Shown: positions 7,683-16,448 of the stretch, one piece after another
Layout: each line of letters opens with the position of its first letter
Numbering within the stretch: the first letter of the stretch is position 1
DNA from: a virus
IMG/VR virus record: IMGVR_UViG_3300021185_003145
Coordinates: 27,667-91,666 of that record
Direction: 5' to 3' (one strand)
DNA length: 64,000 bases
The notes under the pieces: model-generated
Told to the model about the DNA's origin: nothing
The model's input: the letters and a program-made list of their open reading frames with translations, nothing else
Databases searched by the model: none
Position numbers and translations under genes: made by a program

Positions 7683-8837
7683 TTACTTCGACATAAGTGC
7701 CTGTAGTTGGTCTGCCAATTTTGCTGCCAGTGGGTTATCCCCCGGACCCTCTTTTCTAGTGTGGGCTTTTGGCCCGTTTAGTCCTCCGGACAATTTGTTT
7801 AATTGCATATCCGCATCCATGTAATCTTCGTCTGGTGAGTTAGAATACTCGTCCAGTGCTTTTGTTGCCTGTGTATCTGCCTGTAAGCCCGCTAAGGACA
7901 TAAGTGATGCTAAGTCATCGACTGCAACTTCTACTGTTTCTTGTACGTCTGCTTCTTCAACAGTTTCTGCTTCTTCTACAGATTCACCAATGCCGTACAT
8001 AAACAACTTGCTGTATACTTCTGGATGATCTTGTTTGATTGCATATTTAATGTCTTGCATAAATTTTTCTCTCATTGCGGTATCACCTGAAGAAGCCATA
8101 GCGACAATATCATCACCATCAGCATTAGCATTTTTCATAAGATTTTCTAATGCTTCGATTGAATCCTCAATATCATCAATCATAATATATGAATAATCAT
8201 ACGGGTCACCTTGCATTAATTCTCTTTCTACTTCTTCGTCACTCATGCCTTTTGCTTTGAGTTCTGCTTTAGCCTCAGCCTCTCCATCATAGTACTCTTT
8301 TTGATCTGCTTTATAAGACATTAAAAGTTTTTTTAAGGCAGGTGCAACCATATCAAGTGTTACACTATCTCTATCAATATTTGATAATTCTTCTTCACGA
8401 CCAGTGTTAGTAACTTCTTCAGATGCTTCATCAACAACTTCTTCTGTTGCTACTTCATCAGATTCAAAACTAGCATTCATCTCATGGTGTCTACGATAGT
8501 CATCTACAAACTCTTTTATTTGATCTGCATCTAAGAAACGTACTATTTCTTGGAATATAGGATGATCTGGATCGCAACCTACTTCATCACATAAGTCCAT
8601 AATAGGATCAGCGGCAGTACCTACTGCTTCTGTTTCAACGCTTTCATTTGATTCATTTGCTTCTTTAGAATCGTCCCAAAATTTGCCGGCTTCTTCAGCA
8701 CTACCAAATGTTTTTGAATGCATGTCAATAAAATCTTTTCTGCTATTATCTTGTGCTTCAATATCTAAATCAGACATTCTACTTTCAGATACATCTTTTT
8801 CCATGCCTGAATATTTTAATAAGGTTTCTAAATCCAT
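7683..8837 (-). CDS. Acidic 384-residue head-region protein
   Basis: Not recognised. It is strongly acidic, with Glu/Asp/Ser-rich stretches (about 60-80 and 125-160) and a predicted helical middle. An internal LASLMSLAGLQAD near residue 310 and the N-terminal LETLLKYSGM resemble the LAGL motif of the gp22 C-terminus. Composition and position among gp16, gp17, gp4 and a protein with a capsid-targeting sequence suggest an internal or scaffold-associated head protein; this is inference. Start ATG follows the upstream stop by one base (TAACATG). Confidence 0.72.
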   Translation of the reverse strand: MDLETLLKYSGMEKDVSESRMSDLDIEAQDNSRKDFIDMHSKTFGSAEEAGKFWDDSKEANESNESVETEAVGTAADPIMDLCDEVGCDPDHPIFQEIVRFLDADQIKEFVDDYRRHHEMNASFESDEVATEEVVDEASEEVTNTGREEELSNIDRDSVTLDMVAPALKKLLMSYKADQKEYYDGEAEAKAELKAKGMSDEEVERELMQGDPYDYSYIMIDDIEDSIEALENLMKNANADGDDIVAMASSGDTAMREKFMQDIKYAIKQDHPEVYSKLFMYGIGESVEEAETVEEADVQETVEVAVDDLASLMSLAGLQADTQATKALDEYSNSPDEDYMDADMQLNKLSGGLNGPKAHTRKEGPGDNPLAAKLADQLQALMSK

Positions 8838-8838
8838 G

Positions 8839-9348
8839 TTACTTTCCTGCTTTTTCTTTTTTGGCTATTTCTACTTCCGGAGTACCACGCTCTAATTCTT
8901 TAAGCATGTTCTCGTTATATTTGTCACCAAATGTTGGGTCATCTTTACTATCTTCATAGTCGCTATCAAGTAAAGGCTCATATTCTTTTTCTTTGGCATT
9001 AGCCGCTTCTTCACGTGCAATTTCTTCCGGGTGCTCAGCGTTAATAACAACTAAGTGCGACCCTGAAAGTCCAGCATATTCGGCTAACTCATTTCTTAAT
9101 ATTGCAGAAGTACAAGGATAATTTACAGTAACGTCAATCATGCTAACTTCTGAATTCTTTAATGTTTGGAAATCCATTGGATGTTCCTGAATAGGAGTTG
9201 TTTTTGGCTTACTCATGTCAGTTACACTGTACTTTCCGAGCACCATTTCAATTCTATCAATGTGCTGATCTTCAAGAGTGCCGGCATATTTTATACGGAA
9301 TTTGTATTCTTTTTTACTTTCCGTTAAGTATTGTTGAAATGTTTTCAT
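8839..9348 (-). CDS. Probable internal head protein with capsid-targeting sequence
   Basis: 169 residues beginning MKTFQQYLTE, which aligns without gaps to the capsid-targeting sequence of T4 internal proteins (MKTYQEFIAE in IPIII). In T4 this peptide sends the protein into the prohead core and gp21 cleaves after the glutamate of the L/I-x-E site. Here LTE at residues 8-10 would be cut, leaving about 159 residues. The rest is charged, with an acidic C-terminal third (EYEPLLDSDYEDSKDD) and a basic end. A late promoter overlaps the gp16 stop codon upstream; AGAGGT precedes the ATG. The mature function (DNA condensation or an injected effector) is unknown. Confidence 0.72.
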   Translation of the reverse strand: MKTFQQYLTESKKEYKFRIKYAGTLEDQHIDRIEMVLGKYSVTDMSKPKTTPIQEHPMDFQTLKNSEVSMIDVTVNYPCTSAILRNELAEYAGLSGSHLVVINAEHPEEIAREEAANAKEKEYEPLLDSDYEDSKDDPTFGDKYNENMLKELERGTPEVEIAKKEKAGK

Positions 9349-9375
9349 TTTATCCAGACCTCTATGTAATATAAG

Positions 9376-9864
9376 TTATTTATCGTTTTTCATTAGTTTT
9401 TCTAATAAAGCATTTCTATCTAAAACCACTGCATCACCGTCGGATTCGCTGGTTCCGTCATGTCTTGCTTGTACTTGATCAATTCTTGCTTTCTTTAATT
9501 GCAAATCAATCATTTTTAATTTTCTATCAATTTTTGCACCTTTGGCATTTAACGCAGTATCAAGCATTCTGGCTGCAGTACTAAAAATATCGCCGGCATA
9601 TCTTGCTTCTACGTTCATACCTAAATCCATTAGGTCTTTAAATGTATCTTTGGCAGTATCTGCAATATCGTCCATTTCGCCATCACTTGCTTCAAGGTTT
9701 TCTACCATTGGCAGAGCGGCGTCAATTTTGTCTGCTTTGCTCATTGCATTTTGATAAGTTTCAGCGTCAGGCACAGGAATAACGTCCTGTTGTTCTGTGA
9801 CTTTTTCTTCTTCTACTTTATCAGCAGGTGCTAAATTTAATAAATCTTCTAATTTTTTTGTCAT
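9376..9864 (-). CDS. 16: gp16 terminase small subunit
   Basis: Regulates the packaging motor and recognises DNA. The 162 residues show the T4-like gp16 pattern: a variable N-terminus, then a central helical pair with the conserved signature around LGMNVEARYAGDIFSTAARMLDTALNAKG (corresponding to the SEHPRAYEV...N motif of the family), then a basic helix (DRKLKMIDLQLKKARIDQ). It lies between gp4 and the internal head protein rather than directly before gp17. The final codons Asp-Lys-stop double as a late promoter box for the next gene. Confidence 0.75.
   Translation of the reverse strand: MTKKLEDLLNLAPADKVEEEKVTEQQDVIPVPDAETYQNAMSKADKIDAALPMVENLEASDGEMDDIADTAKDTFKDLMDLGMNVEARYAGDIFSTAARMLDTALNAKGAKIDRKLKMIDLQLKKARIDQVQARHDGTSESDGDAVVLDRNALLEKLMKNDK
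9377..9383 (-). promoter_or_regulatory. Late promoter of the internal head protein unit
   Basis: CGATAAATAA on the minus strand; the box ends 28 nt before the ATG at 9348 and overlaps the gp16 stop codon. Confidence 0.72.
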
Positions 9865-9872
9865 ACAATTAC

Positions 9873-10310
9873 TTACCTTGCTTTACCTTTGTGGAAAATA
9901 TCTTCTTCAGTAACAACTCTAAACTTAATACGTTGTTGTTTACACCATCTACTAGCGGCTTCCCATTTTGCCATATTAACAATAACTCGGGCTTGTGCCA
10001 TTTGACTTTTACCTGCACTTTCCATTGTTGTTTCTTTTTTTGGCTTTACTTCAATGAGTTCTGCACTTTGTCTACCGTTTTTGTCTGAATATACAACTAA
10101 AAAGTCTGGAAGATATATTGATGCTTTTCCTGTAAGTGGATTTTTATACGGTATTTTTACACTTTCGCTTGACCATTGTGTTATGCCTGGATGATTATCA
10201 CAAAATTGCATAAATGCCCATTCCCAACTACTACGATAAGTAGGTTCTTTTAATCCAACATACTTTTCTGGAGACTTTAAAGTAAATTTACCTTGTGCAA
10301 ATTTTGCCAT
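9873..10310 (-). CDS. 4: gp4 head completion protein (TnsA/VRR-like nuclease fold)
   Basis: Acts after packaging to finish the head before tail joining. The opening AKFAQGKFTLKSPEKYVG and the YRSSWEW motif match T4 gp4. The nuclease-fold signature is complete: E30 in the SSWE motif, D69 in PDF, and E87-x-K89 in ELIEVKPK. At 145 residues it matches T4 gp4 (150). It sits 8 nt upstream of gp16 and 4 nt downstream of the 120-residue gene, so the run belongs to one late transcription unit with gp19. Confidence 0.88.
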   Translation of the reverse strand: MAKFAQGKFTLKSPEKYVGLKEPTYRSSWEWAFMQFCDNHPGITQWSSESVKIPYKNPLTGKASIYLPDFLVVYSDKNGRQSAELIEVKPKKETTMESAGKSQMAQARVIVNMAKWEAASRWCKQQRIKFRVVTEEDIFHKGKAR

Positions 10311-10314
10311 CGGG

Positions 10315-10677
10315 CTAACTTAATATGTTACGAGCAACTAAATTGTTTGGAGATTGACTCTTGTTAAATCCTAGCATACTTGTATCGTTGCGTGTTTGGT
10401 TGAGTAAACTAATAATACTTTGTTGTATATCGTTTAATCCGTATTCTCTTAATTCATCAACAATTATCATTGGAGAATTACCTGTGTTAGTAGCAATGCT
10501 AATTACTGTGTCTGTTAAACTATTTGCAATCTCATTGTTTCCTTCAGTTTTATCTAAAAAGAAACCTAGCACTGCATCATACTCACCCGAAGTAACTGTA
10601 ACGTTCTCGTTGGTATTATACGAGTTAAACACATCTGTTTCTGTTACTGTTGTTGTATTTGCTGGTAAATTAGCCAT
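10315..10677 (-). CDS. Virion-associated protein, 120 aa, function unknown
   Basis: Not recognised. Thr/Asn/Ser-rich N-terminus (ANLPANTTTVTETDVFNSYN) followed by a probably helical domain with FFLDKTEG and a C-terminal stretch NNLVARNILS. The composition resembles small structural proteins of marine T4-like phages. It lies between the tail-tube-like gene and gp4 with spacings of 9 and 4 nt, so it is expressed late with them. A tail-terminator role would suit the position but is not supported by any motif. Confidence 0.68.
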   Translation of the reverse strand: MANLPANTTTVTETDVFNSYNTNENVTVTSGEYDAVLGFFLDKTEGNNEIANSLTDTVISIATNTGNSPMIIVDELREYGLNDIQQSIISLLNQTRNDTSMLGFNKSQSPNNLVARNILS

Positions 10678-10686
10678 TTATACCTC

Positions 10687-12096
10687 TTATGTTGCTACTG
10701 CTGTTGGTAAGCCTTTAGTTACTTTTGTAACTCCTTTAGGACTTGCACCAAGATTTTTGCCAAATGCTTTTCCTAGTTCACCTTTAAACGATCCTGGTCC
10801 ACTACCACTCATAAAATCTTGTGCTTTTCCTAAGTCATTTTGAAAGTTTGTTTGAAAGTCTGGATTGTCAACAAATCCACTTAAATTACCAAAGGACTTA
10901 GGTAAAGATCCTGTTACTTTTCCAACTAAACTAAATGCCTGCGAGGACATATCTTCTAAAGACTGTAAATTAAACTTTCCAAGTGCGTTTGCTAATGGTT
11001 GCTTTAAGTTAGCACCTACTTTAACACCGTTACTTGCTATCTTGTTCTGTGATGGTGGAATAAAGTTACCTGCAACTGTTCCAACTTTAGGTACGTTAGG
11101 TAAAGGATTGGCTCCGCCTGTTGATCCTGAACCGCTACTTGGAAACTTAAAATCACCTATTGGATTATTTCCTCTAAGTGCGTTTGTTGCCATACCTGTT
11201 AATTCTGATTTTAGCATACTTTTAAGATTAGCACCTTTAAGATTTTGAGCTCCTCTTAAACCAGTAACAACTGCTCCTGCTATATTTCCGCCTGATAAAT
11301 CACTTCCTATACTACCTACCGCATCAACAACTCCACCAGGACCAAATACACTAGTAGTACCGCCTCCTTGTGGTGTTAATGGACTAGAAGCCTTATCATA
11401 ATGCATTTCACCAAAACCTGCTGGGCCATCGCCTGCTACAAGTCCTGACTTGTATTTAACAGTTTCAAACTTTACAGTCATTGAATTTTCCATTAATCCT
11501 TGACTGTCTGCATAATCGTGCCTATCGTGTTCAAAACTTTGAATTATAGGATTAACTAACCAATATTCTGTGTACTTCTTTTGGTAGATACTATAAATTT
11601 TTATGTGACTAAAAAACTGTCCACTGTTACGATCTAGTCCCCAGTTTCTTGCTGAGTTTGGCATCTTTGTGTATGTGTCTTTTAGAGAATAAGTTCCGCC
11701 ACTTTCATAGTTTGGATCGTTATTGTAAAAGGCATAATACGCATACCACATATTACGAATAATATCACTGTTATCATCGTGAAATGTTAAACGTACAGGG
11801 TCATAGTTTATTTTATTATATGTATAACGCTTTCTGTTATACTGATTGTGTTCTGCTAACTCATAGGAGTATTTGGGCAAGTCTACGTTTTTTACGAGAA
11901 AACTTGCCTCTAATTGCTCACTTCCTGAAAAGGAAAATCCTAGTCCTGGGTTAATTCCAAAAGTACAATGGAATAAAAATCTATGCTTTGGAGCAAGACG
12001 GTAATTACCGTCAACAAAGGTTTTGGATGCATGTCGAAAATCTCGAACATTATCCCCAGTTGAAAGAGCGGTTAGAAAAGAGTTTAATACACTCAT
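10687..12096 (-). CDS. Tail-tube-fold baseplate protein (gp54-like or gp19 paralogue)
   Basis: Residues 1-220 read like a tail-tube domain. HRFLFHCTFGINPG, the KNVDLPKYSYEL strand, RKRYTYNKINYDPVRLTFHDD and the closing SMTVKFETVKYKSG strand are typical of gp19/gp54/gp48-type proteins of T4-like marine phages. The C-terminal half is Gly/Ser/Pro/Asn-rich and hydrophobic-repeat-like, probably extended. T4 gp54 is 320 residues and starts tube polymerisation on gp48, so gp54 is the best functional guess, although gp48 lies 38 kb away here. It is 18 nt downstream of gp19. Confidence 0.7.
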   Translation of the reverse strand: MSVLNSFLTALSTGDNVRDFRHASKTFVDGNYRLAPKHRFLFHCTFGINPGLGFSFSGSEQLEASFLVKNVDLPKYSYELAEHNQYNRKRYTYNKINYDPVRLTFHDDNSDIIRNMWYAYYAFYNNDPNYESGGTYSLKDTYTKMPNSARNWGLDRNSGQFFSHIKIYSIYQKKYTEYWLVNPIIQSFEHDRHDYADSQGLMENSMTVKFETVKYKSGLVAGDGPAGFGEMHYDKASSPLTPQGGGTTSVFGPGGVVDAVGSIGSDLSGGNIAGAVVTGLRGAQNLKGANLKSMLKSELTGMATNALRGNNPIGDFKFPSSGSGSTGGANPLPNVPKVGTVAGNFIPPSQNKIASNGVKVGANLKQPLANALGKFNLQSLEDMSSQAFSLVGKVTGSLPKSFGNLSGFVDNPDFQTNFQNDLGKAQDFMSGSGPGSFKGELGKAFGKNLGASPKGVTKVTKGLPTAVAT

Positions 12097-12114
12097 TACA
12101 AAATCCTGACTCTA

Positions 12115-12732
12115 TTAACCAGTAACAACCTCACCAATTGTTCTTGCCACTGTAGCACCAACGCCAGCACCAATTGGTGTCTGTACTGCATTATCAAATC
12201 TAATTGTTAAGGCAATAGTTGCGGCTTCACTGCTTGAATAGTTTAAATCACCGTAGTTTACGTTTGAAATAAAGCAACCGTATAATTCCCAAGTCTCAAG
12301 TACGTTTGGTGCACTTGCTCCATTACCACCGTCTAATACTTCACAACGTGTGATAAACTTGAAATCAATACCAGATGCTGCACTTGACTGTTCCATCATA
12401 TCAAACTGCTTTTGTGTTTGCTCACCAACTAGTTTTGCAACTTGACCTGATGCATCATCACGTAAGTTAACTGTTGTTGGATCCCAAGTGTGTTTACCTT
12501 GGATGTACACTTTACTGTTGTAGATATCAATCGGAACATCTTCAAATGTTACGGCTGGACGAGTAAAATCAATTACTTGTTTTGTTAATTCGCTACGTGG
12601 AGTTGAAACACCAAAGTTTTCAAAACTTACACGGAAGCGATACTTTAATTTTGGCATTAACAGGCCTTGAGCTGATGCGGACTGATCCGATGCTAAAGGT
12701 ACTGTAAACTTGCTTAATGAACTTACTGACAT
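12115..12732 (-). CDS. 19: gp19 tail tube protein
   Basis: Major tube subunit; hexamer rings stack on gp48/gp54 and carry DNA during injection. At 205 residues it is slightly longer than T4 gp19 (163). Conserved features are LKYRFRVSFENFG at the first strand, the middle strand TRPAVTFEDVPIDIYNSKVYIQG, HTWDPTTVNLRDD, and the C-terminal strand ATIALTIRFDNA. A CTAAATA late box and AGGAGC ribosome site precede the ATG. It is next to gp18, as in T4, and starts the unit gp19-gp54-like-120 aa-gp4-gp16. Confidence 0.92.
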   Translation of the reverse strand: MSVSSLSKFTVPLASDQSASAQGLLMPKLKYRFRVSFENFGVSTPRSELTKQVIDFTRPAVTFEDVPIDIYNSKVYIQGKHTWDPTTVNLRDDASGQVAKLVGEQTQKQFDMMEQSSAASGIDFKFITRCEVLDGGNGASAPNVLETWELYGCFISNVNYGDLNYSSSEAATIALTIRFDNAVQTPIGAGVGATVARTIGEVVTG

Positions 12733-12754
12733 ATTTTTTGCTCCTGCTTATTAG

Positions 12755-12761
12755 TATTTAG
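12755..12761 (-). promoter_or_regulatory. Late promoter of gp19
   Basis: GACTAAATA on the minus strand, with the box ending 22 nt before the ATG at 12732; AGGAGC ribosome site in between. Confidence 0.68.
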
Positions 12762-12798
12762 TCACTTTTTTTACTGCTAATTCATACATCACAGACTC

Positions 12799-15700
12799 TT
12801 AAATAGAGCCTGTGTTTTGTATACGAACTGGAATATAAATGTATTCAACTGCCTTAACAGGTTCAACTGCAATATCAATATACAATTCGTTACGATCAAT
12901 TCTATCGTTTGTGTTGTTTGATTCATCACAAACTACTAGGTAATCGTATAAGCCTCTTTTTGCAACTAAGTCATTCATTAACTGTTCAACTACTTGTTTA
13001 ACTTCATCTCTTGTTAACTTGTCGTTTGGTTCGAAAACAAACGGCTTAGTAATAACTGCTAGTCTTTCACGTACATATGCAACTAAACGTGCAACGTTAA
13101 TACGATCTAATGCACTTGCAGTTGCTGTGCGTGTTTTGTTACCGTAGTTAAGTATTCCGTTACCCGGGAAGAATGATACTGGGTTAATACTGTTATCATA
13201 CAATGTATCACGTAAACTTTCACGTACACCTGTTGCAACAAACTCACCTGTTACTGTATCTAAATATCCAAGTCCAGTAGCATTATCTACTACACCACGT
13301 CTTGTACCTGCTGGTGCAAACCATGGAAAACTTGCTTCATCGGAACGTATTAGTGTTCTTAAAATCATATGACTTGCTGGAACCATAATACTGTTTCCAT
13401 CTAAGTCAGTTGAAATACCATGTGGATAAAACACACCCATATATGTATCTGCACTAACTAATCCGTCATCACCGTTATCTGATGCTAAGTTACTGTTTAA
13501 CGCCCAGTTCTGGATATCAGTACTGTTTGCCGCTAATCTAAATGGTGTATCACCAATTATAAAGCCTGTGTTACGTCTATCATTGTTTAATGCAATCATG
13601 TTAGCCATTAGCTCTGGATAACCTGGTGCTGCCATTACGTTAAAGTTTCTTTGATCTTCACGTAACTCACCACTTGTATCAATTACTGATTTCATTTTTT
13701 CTACAATAACTTGACGTACTGCGTTTCTACCCATATAAGGTGAACCATCAGTTTTGTTACCTGCAATACTTACCCATGCATCTGTTTCTGCTGGTAATAC
13801 TTTACCTGGAAAATCATCTGCGTTAAAGTAATCTCTTCTAAACTCTTTAACATTGTAACTACTACGTCTTGTGTTAAACAATAGTGTACCACGTGGATAA
13901 AGTGCATTACTCGGTGCGTCTAAATCAACATCGTTATCTGTTAATAAACTTGCAATACTAGTAACTGTTCCTGTAACAACGTCTGTTGTTGTATCGCCCA
14001 TATAACGTGCATCAGCAAATAAAATACCATCACTACTTGTTTGATCGCCTTTATCAATTGCTACCCATTTGTTTTCACCATCAACTAGTTGATAACGTTT
14101 AATAAACGGATAGTTTTCTAAATCGCTTGTGTCAATCCATAAATCACCAACTACTAATGCTGACTTGTCGCTTTGCTCTGTTGGAGCACTTGCACTTACA
14201 AACGGACCTTCTGGATTAGTTTGACTTAAATCAAAGCCTCTAGCATCTACAGTTACGTTTTGGTAACCTTTCCAGTCTGTACCATCGTGTATCATAATAT
14301 CTACTTCGTTAGTAATATTCTGGTACCACATACGACCGTTATCTGGATTTGCAGTAGGTTGTGTTGCACCTACAACGTATGTTAATGCTTGGAAATTACT
14401 TATAATAATTTCACCAGTTGTAACATCGTCTCTTGCATAACTGTTTGCACTAACTATGCCTGCATCTGCAATCGGTGTTCCTGTAGTTTCGTCTAATTTT
14501 ACAAAACCACCTAAACTGTGTGTAATTGTAATTGCACCAGTATCTTCTAACTTTGCAGTAACATATGGAACAGCCGCTGCATTAAATTCTTGTACAAATA
14601 ACTCTTTAGTTGTACCACTTAATGTAACTGATGCACTTGATGTTGCTATTGTGTTTTTACCACTTGCAATAATTGTAAAGGCATCACTTGCAGTAAATGT
14701 TGGGCTAGTTAAGTTACCTGTAAGTACTGTTTCGCCTTTTACTTTACGCTCATATAACTTATATGTTATTTCACCTAATGTTGACTTTTCTGCTAACGCA
14801 ATTACTTTGCCTGTAGCAACGTTTAATCCGCCGCCAATAGCATCAACGTCATACATTGCAGCCTCTTCTGACTTGTATAACTTAACACTTTTATCTGCAA
14901 ATAAATCTGTTATTGAACTATATGCACTTACATCAATGTCTGCACCTGTGTTAGAATTTGTTGTTTTAATCCAAATACTTCCAGTTGGTCTTGATGCTGC
15001 ATCACCGCTTCTCCATTCTGGAATTGAAGTGTGTGGATCAATGTTAATTGCTGGAATGTAAAAATCTCCTGCTGACATACCAATATCTGCTAATAATGTA
15101 CCTGTTCCGCTAATAGCAATTTTTCCTGAAGCTGTACTTGCAGTTCCAAACAAACGAATGTTTCCTTCACTACTAAGTTGTGAAGTAACACCTGTAACAG
15201 CCGCTGCATTAATATCTGCTACCACTTGAGAAGCAGATGTGCCTGTCATTGATATAACATTACCATTAATTGTAATAGTATGTCCTATTGTTACTGTTGG
15301 ATTTGTTTCTGTACCTTGTACTGCTGACCATGTGTTGTACCATGAATTAACACCAACAACTTGCCAACCTGCACTTGTCTTTAAGAAAAGTTTGTTGTTT
15401 GTTGTTGTAGTGTCAATGGCATAATCTGCTATTGAACCAATATGTGCTTTTGGAATACCACCATCCATATCAGTTGCCGCAGTAATTACTACCGGTACTT
15501 TATTAGTAAATGTTTGTGTACTTGAAGACCATTGAAAAATTCCCCATTTAGACTTTGTAGTGTTAAGCCAGTGTGTTCCGTTAGCCGGGTCACCTGCAGG
15601 ACGTCCTGCACTTCCTGTTAACTGTCCTAAATCAATGTCTGCACGAACGATATATGCTCTATTACTAACGCCTAATAAACTGTATGCTGACATTAAGCCA

Positions 15701-15975
15701 TGCTCGTTTAGTTCATAGCCATGTAAAGCAGTTCCGCTTGTACTCTGATAATATGATGGTTCACCAAATGTAGAAACTAGTTCTCTTTGTGAGCCAATTA
15801 AATATGCCTTTTCAGCATTTGCTTTTGTAGTTCCACTAGCAGTATTGCCTGTGGTTGGATCTTTCTTGTCTTGTGCAGATGCTATCACCAACATTGGTAC
15901 CGTACCAACTGCCGTACTTGCGTACTGTGATTCATCTATAACTTTGACCTCGATACCGGGTGAAATAAGTGCCAT
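12799..15975 (-). CDS. 18: gp18 contractile tail sheath protein
   Basis: Forms the contractile sheath around the gp19 tube. The N-terminus (ALISPGIEVKVIDESQY) and C-terminal domain (RINVARLVAYVRERLAVITKPFVFEPND, ending EYIYIPVRIQNTGSI) are characteristic of T4-like sheath proteins. At 1058 residues it is far longer than T4 gp18 (659). The extra length is a Thr/Ser/Ala-rich stretch, about residues 110-640, with repeated beta-strand motifs (ASGKIAISGTGT, VTLSGTTKELFVQEFNAAAVP), which probably adds surface domains. A perfect TATAAATA lies upstream with GAGGT before the ATG. Confidence 0.95.
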   Translation of the reverse strand: MALISPGIEVKVIDESQYASTAVGTVPMLVIASAQDKKDPTTGNTASGTTKANAEKAYLIGSQRELVSTFGEPSYYQSTSGTALHGYELNEHGLMSAYSLLGVSNRAYIVRADIDLGQLTGSAGRPAGDPANGTHWLNTTKSKWGIFQWSSSTQTFTNKVPVVITAATDMDGGIPKAHIGSIADYAIDTTTTNNKLFLKTSAGWQVVGVNSWYNTWSAVQGTETNPTVTIGHTITINGNVISMTGTSASQVVADINAAAVTGVTSQLSSEGNIRLFGTASTASGKIAISGTGTLLADIGMSAGDFYIPAINIDPHTSIPEWRSGDAASRPTGSIWIKTTNSNTGADIDVSAYSSITDLFADKSVKLYKSEEAAMYDVDAIGGGLNVATGKVIALAEKSTLGEITYKLYERKVKGETVLTGNLTSPTFTASDAFTIIASGKNTIATSSASVTLSGTTKELFVQEFNAAAVPYVTAKLEDTGAITITHSLGGFVKLDETTGTPIADAGIVSANSYARDDVTTGEIIISNFQALTYVVGATQPTANPDNGRMWYQNITNEVDIMIHDGTDWKGYQNVTVDARGFDLSQTNPEGPFVSASAPTEQSDKSALVVGDLWIDTSDLENYPFIKRYQLVDGENKWVAIDKGDQTSSDGILFADARYMGDTTTDVVTGTVTSIASLLTDNDVDLDAPSNALYPRGTLLFNTRRSSYNVKEFRRDYFNADDFPGKVLPAETDAWVSIAGNKTDGSPYMGRNAVRQVIVEKMKSVIDTSGELREDQRNFNVMAAPGYPELMANMIALNNDRRNTGFIIGDTPFRLAANSTDIQNWALNSNLASDNGDDGLVSADTYMGVFYPHGISTDLDGNSIMVPASHMILRTLIRSDEASFPWFAPAGTRRGVVDNATGLGYLDTVTGEFVATGVRESLRDTLYDNSINPVSFFPGNGILNYGNKTRTATASALDRINVARLVAYVRERLAVITKPFVFEPNDKLTRDEVKQVVEQLMNDLVAKRGLYDYLVVCDESNNTNDRIDRNELYIDIAVEPVKAVEYIYIPVRIQNTGSI

Positions 15976-16020
15976 TTTATACCTCGCGAATATATAATAT
16001 ATATTAATATTTTGTAGTTG

Positions 16021-16028
16021 TATTTATA
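16021..16028 (-). promoter_or_regulatory. Late promoter of gp18
   Basis: Perfect T4 late box TATAAATA on the minus strand, 45 nt before the sheath ATG. Confidence 0.85.
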
Positions 16029-16067
16029 CTTTTGCAACAAAAAGGCGTCTATTAGACTCAGATACCA

Positions 16068-16087
16068 GGTACCCTTTAAAGGGCACC
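16068..16087. repeat. 20-nt palindrome between divergent late promoters
   Basis: GGTACCCTTTAAAGGGCACC is an inverted repeat with one mismatched pair (A.C), with a perfect 12-nt core. It lies between the gp18 late box on the minus strand and the late box of the plus-strand zinc gene. There is no T-run, so a protein-binding site or mRNA-end hairpin is as likely as a terminator. Confidence 0.55.
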
Positions 16088-16088
16088 G

Positions 16089-16095
16089 CTAAATA
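16089..16095 (+). promoter_or_regulatory. Late promoter, predicted leaderless (zinc protein)
   Basis: CTAAATA followed by TTTGT and the ATG at 16101, a gap of exactly 5 nt. No Shine-Dalgarno sequence can fit. Confidence 0.68.
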
Positions 16096-16100
16096 TTTGT

Positions 16101-16448
16101 ATGGAAAAACGACCTATATGTACTAAATGCAAGAAAAAATTTGCAGCCTTTAACTATCGTAAAGGGGAAAAGGTTTACTATCGCAAAAAATGTGATAGTT
16201 GCAATCGTAAGCACAAAGCAGACGGTAAAAAAAGTCCGTGGGCAAAAGCAGGTTATAAAAAGAAAACTGTTTGCGAAAAATGTGGATTTAAAAGTAAGTA
16301 CTACGAACAAATAGAAGTGTACTATATAGATGGTAATATGATTAATATAAAACACACTAATCTTAAATCAGTGTGTTTAAACTGTTTAACTGAATTGGGA
16401 CACGAAGGATGGAATACTAAGCAAGGTGACTTAATACCTGACTTTTAA
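16101..16448 (+). CDS. Zinc-ribbon / degenerate HNH-like protein
   Basis: 115 residues with four CxxC pairs (C7/C10, C31/C34, C58/C61, C92/C95) in a Lys-rich context. The second half, YYIDGNMINIKHTNLKSVCLNC, follows the spacing of an HNH core (normally HHIDGN...N...NL...C..C), but the catalytic histidines are replaced by tyrosines, so nuclease activity is doubtful. Similar small zinc proteins occur in marine T4-like phages. A DNA- or protein-binding role is likely. It is a single late gene whose 3' end overlaps the convergent dNMP kinase gene by 32 nt. Confidence 0.75.
   Translation: MEKRPICTKCKKKFAAFNYRKGEKVYYRKKCDSCNRKHKADGKKSPWAKAGYKKKTVCEKCGFKSKYYEQIEVYYIDGNMINIKHTNLKSVCLNCLTELGHEGWNTKQGDLIPDF

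Noticed and set aside
14456-15061. 201-codon plus-strand frame inside gp18
   Set aside because: Antisense to the Thr/Ala-rich sheath insert; no start signals.
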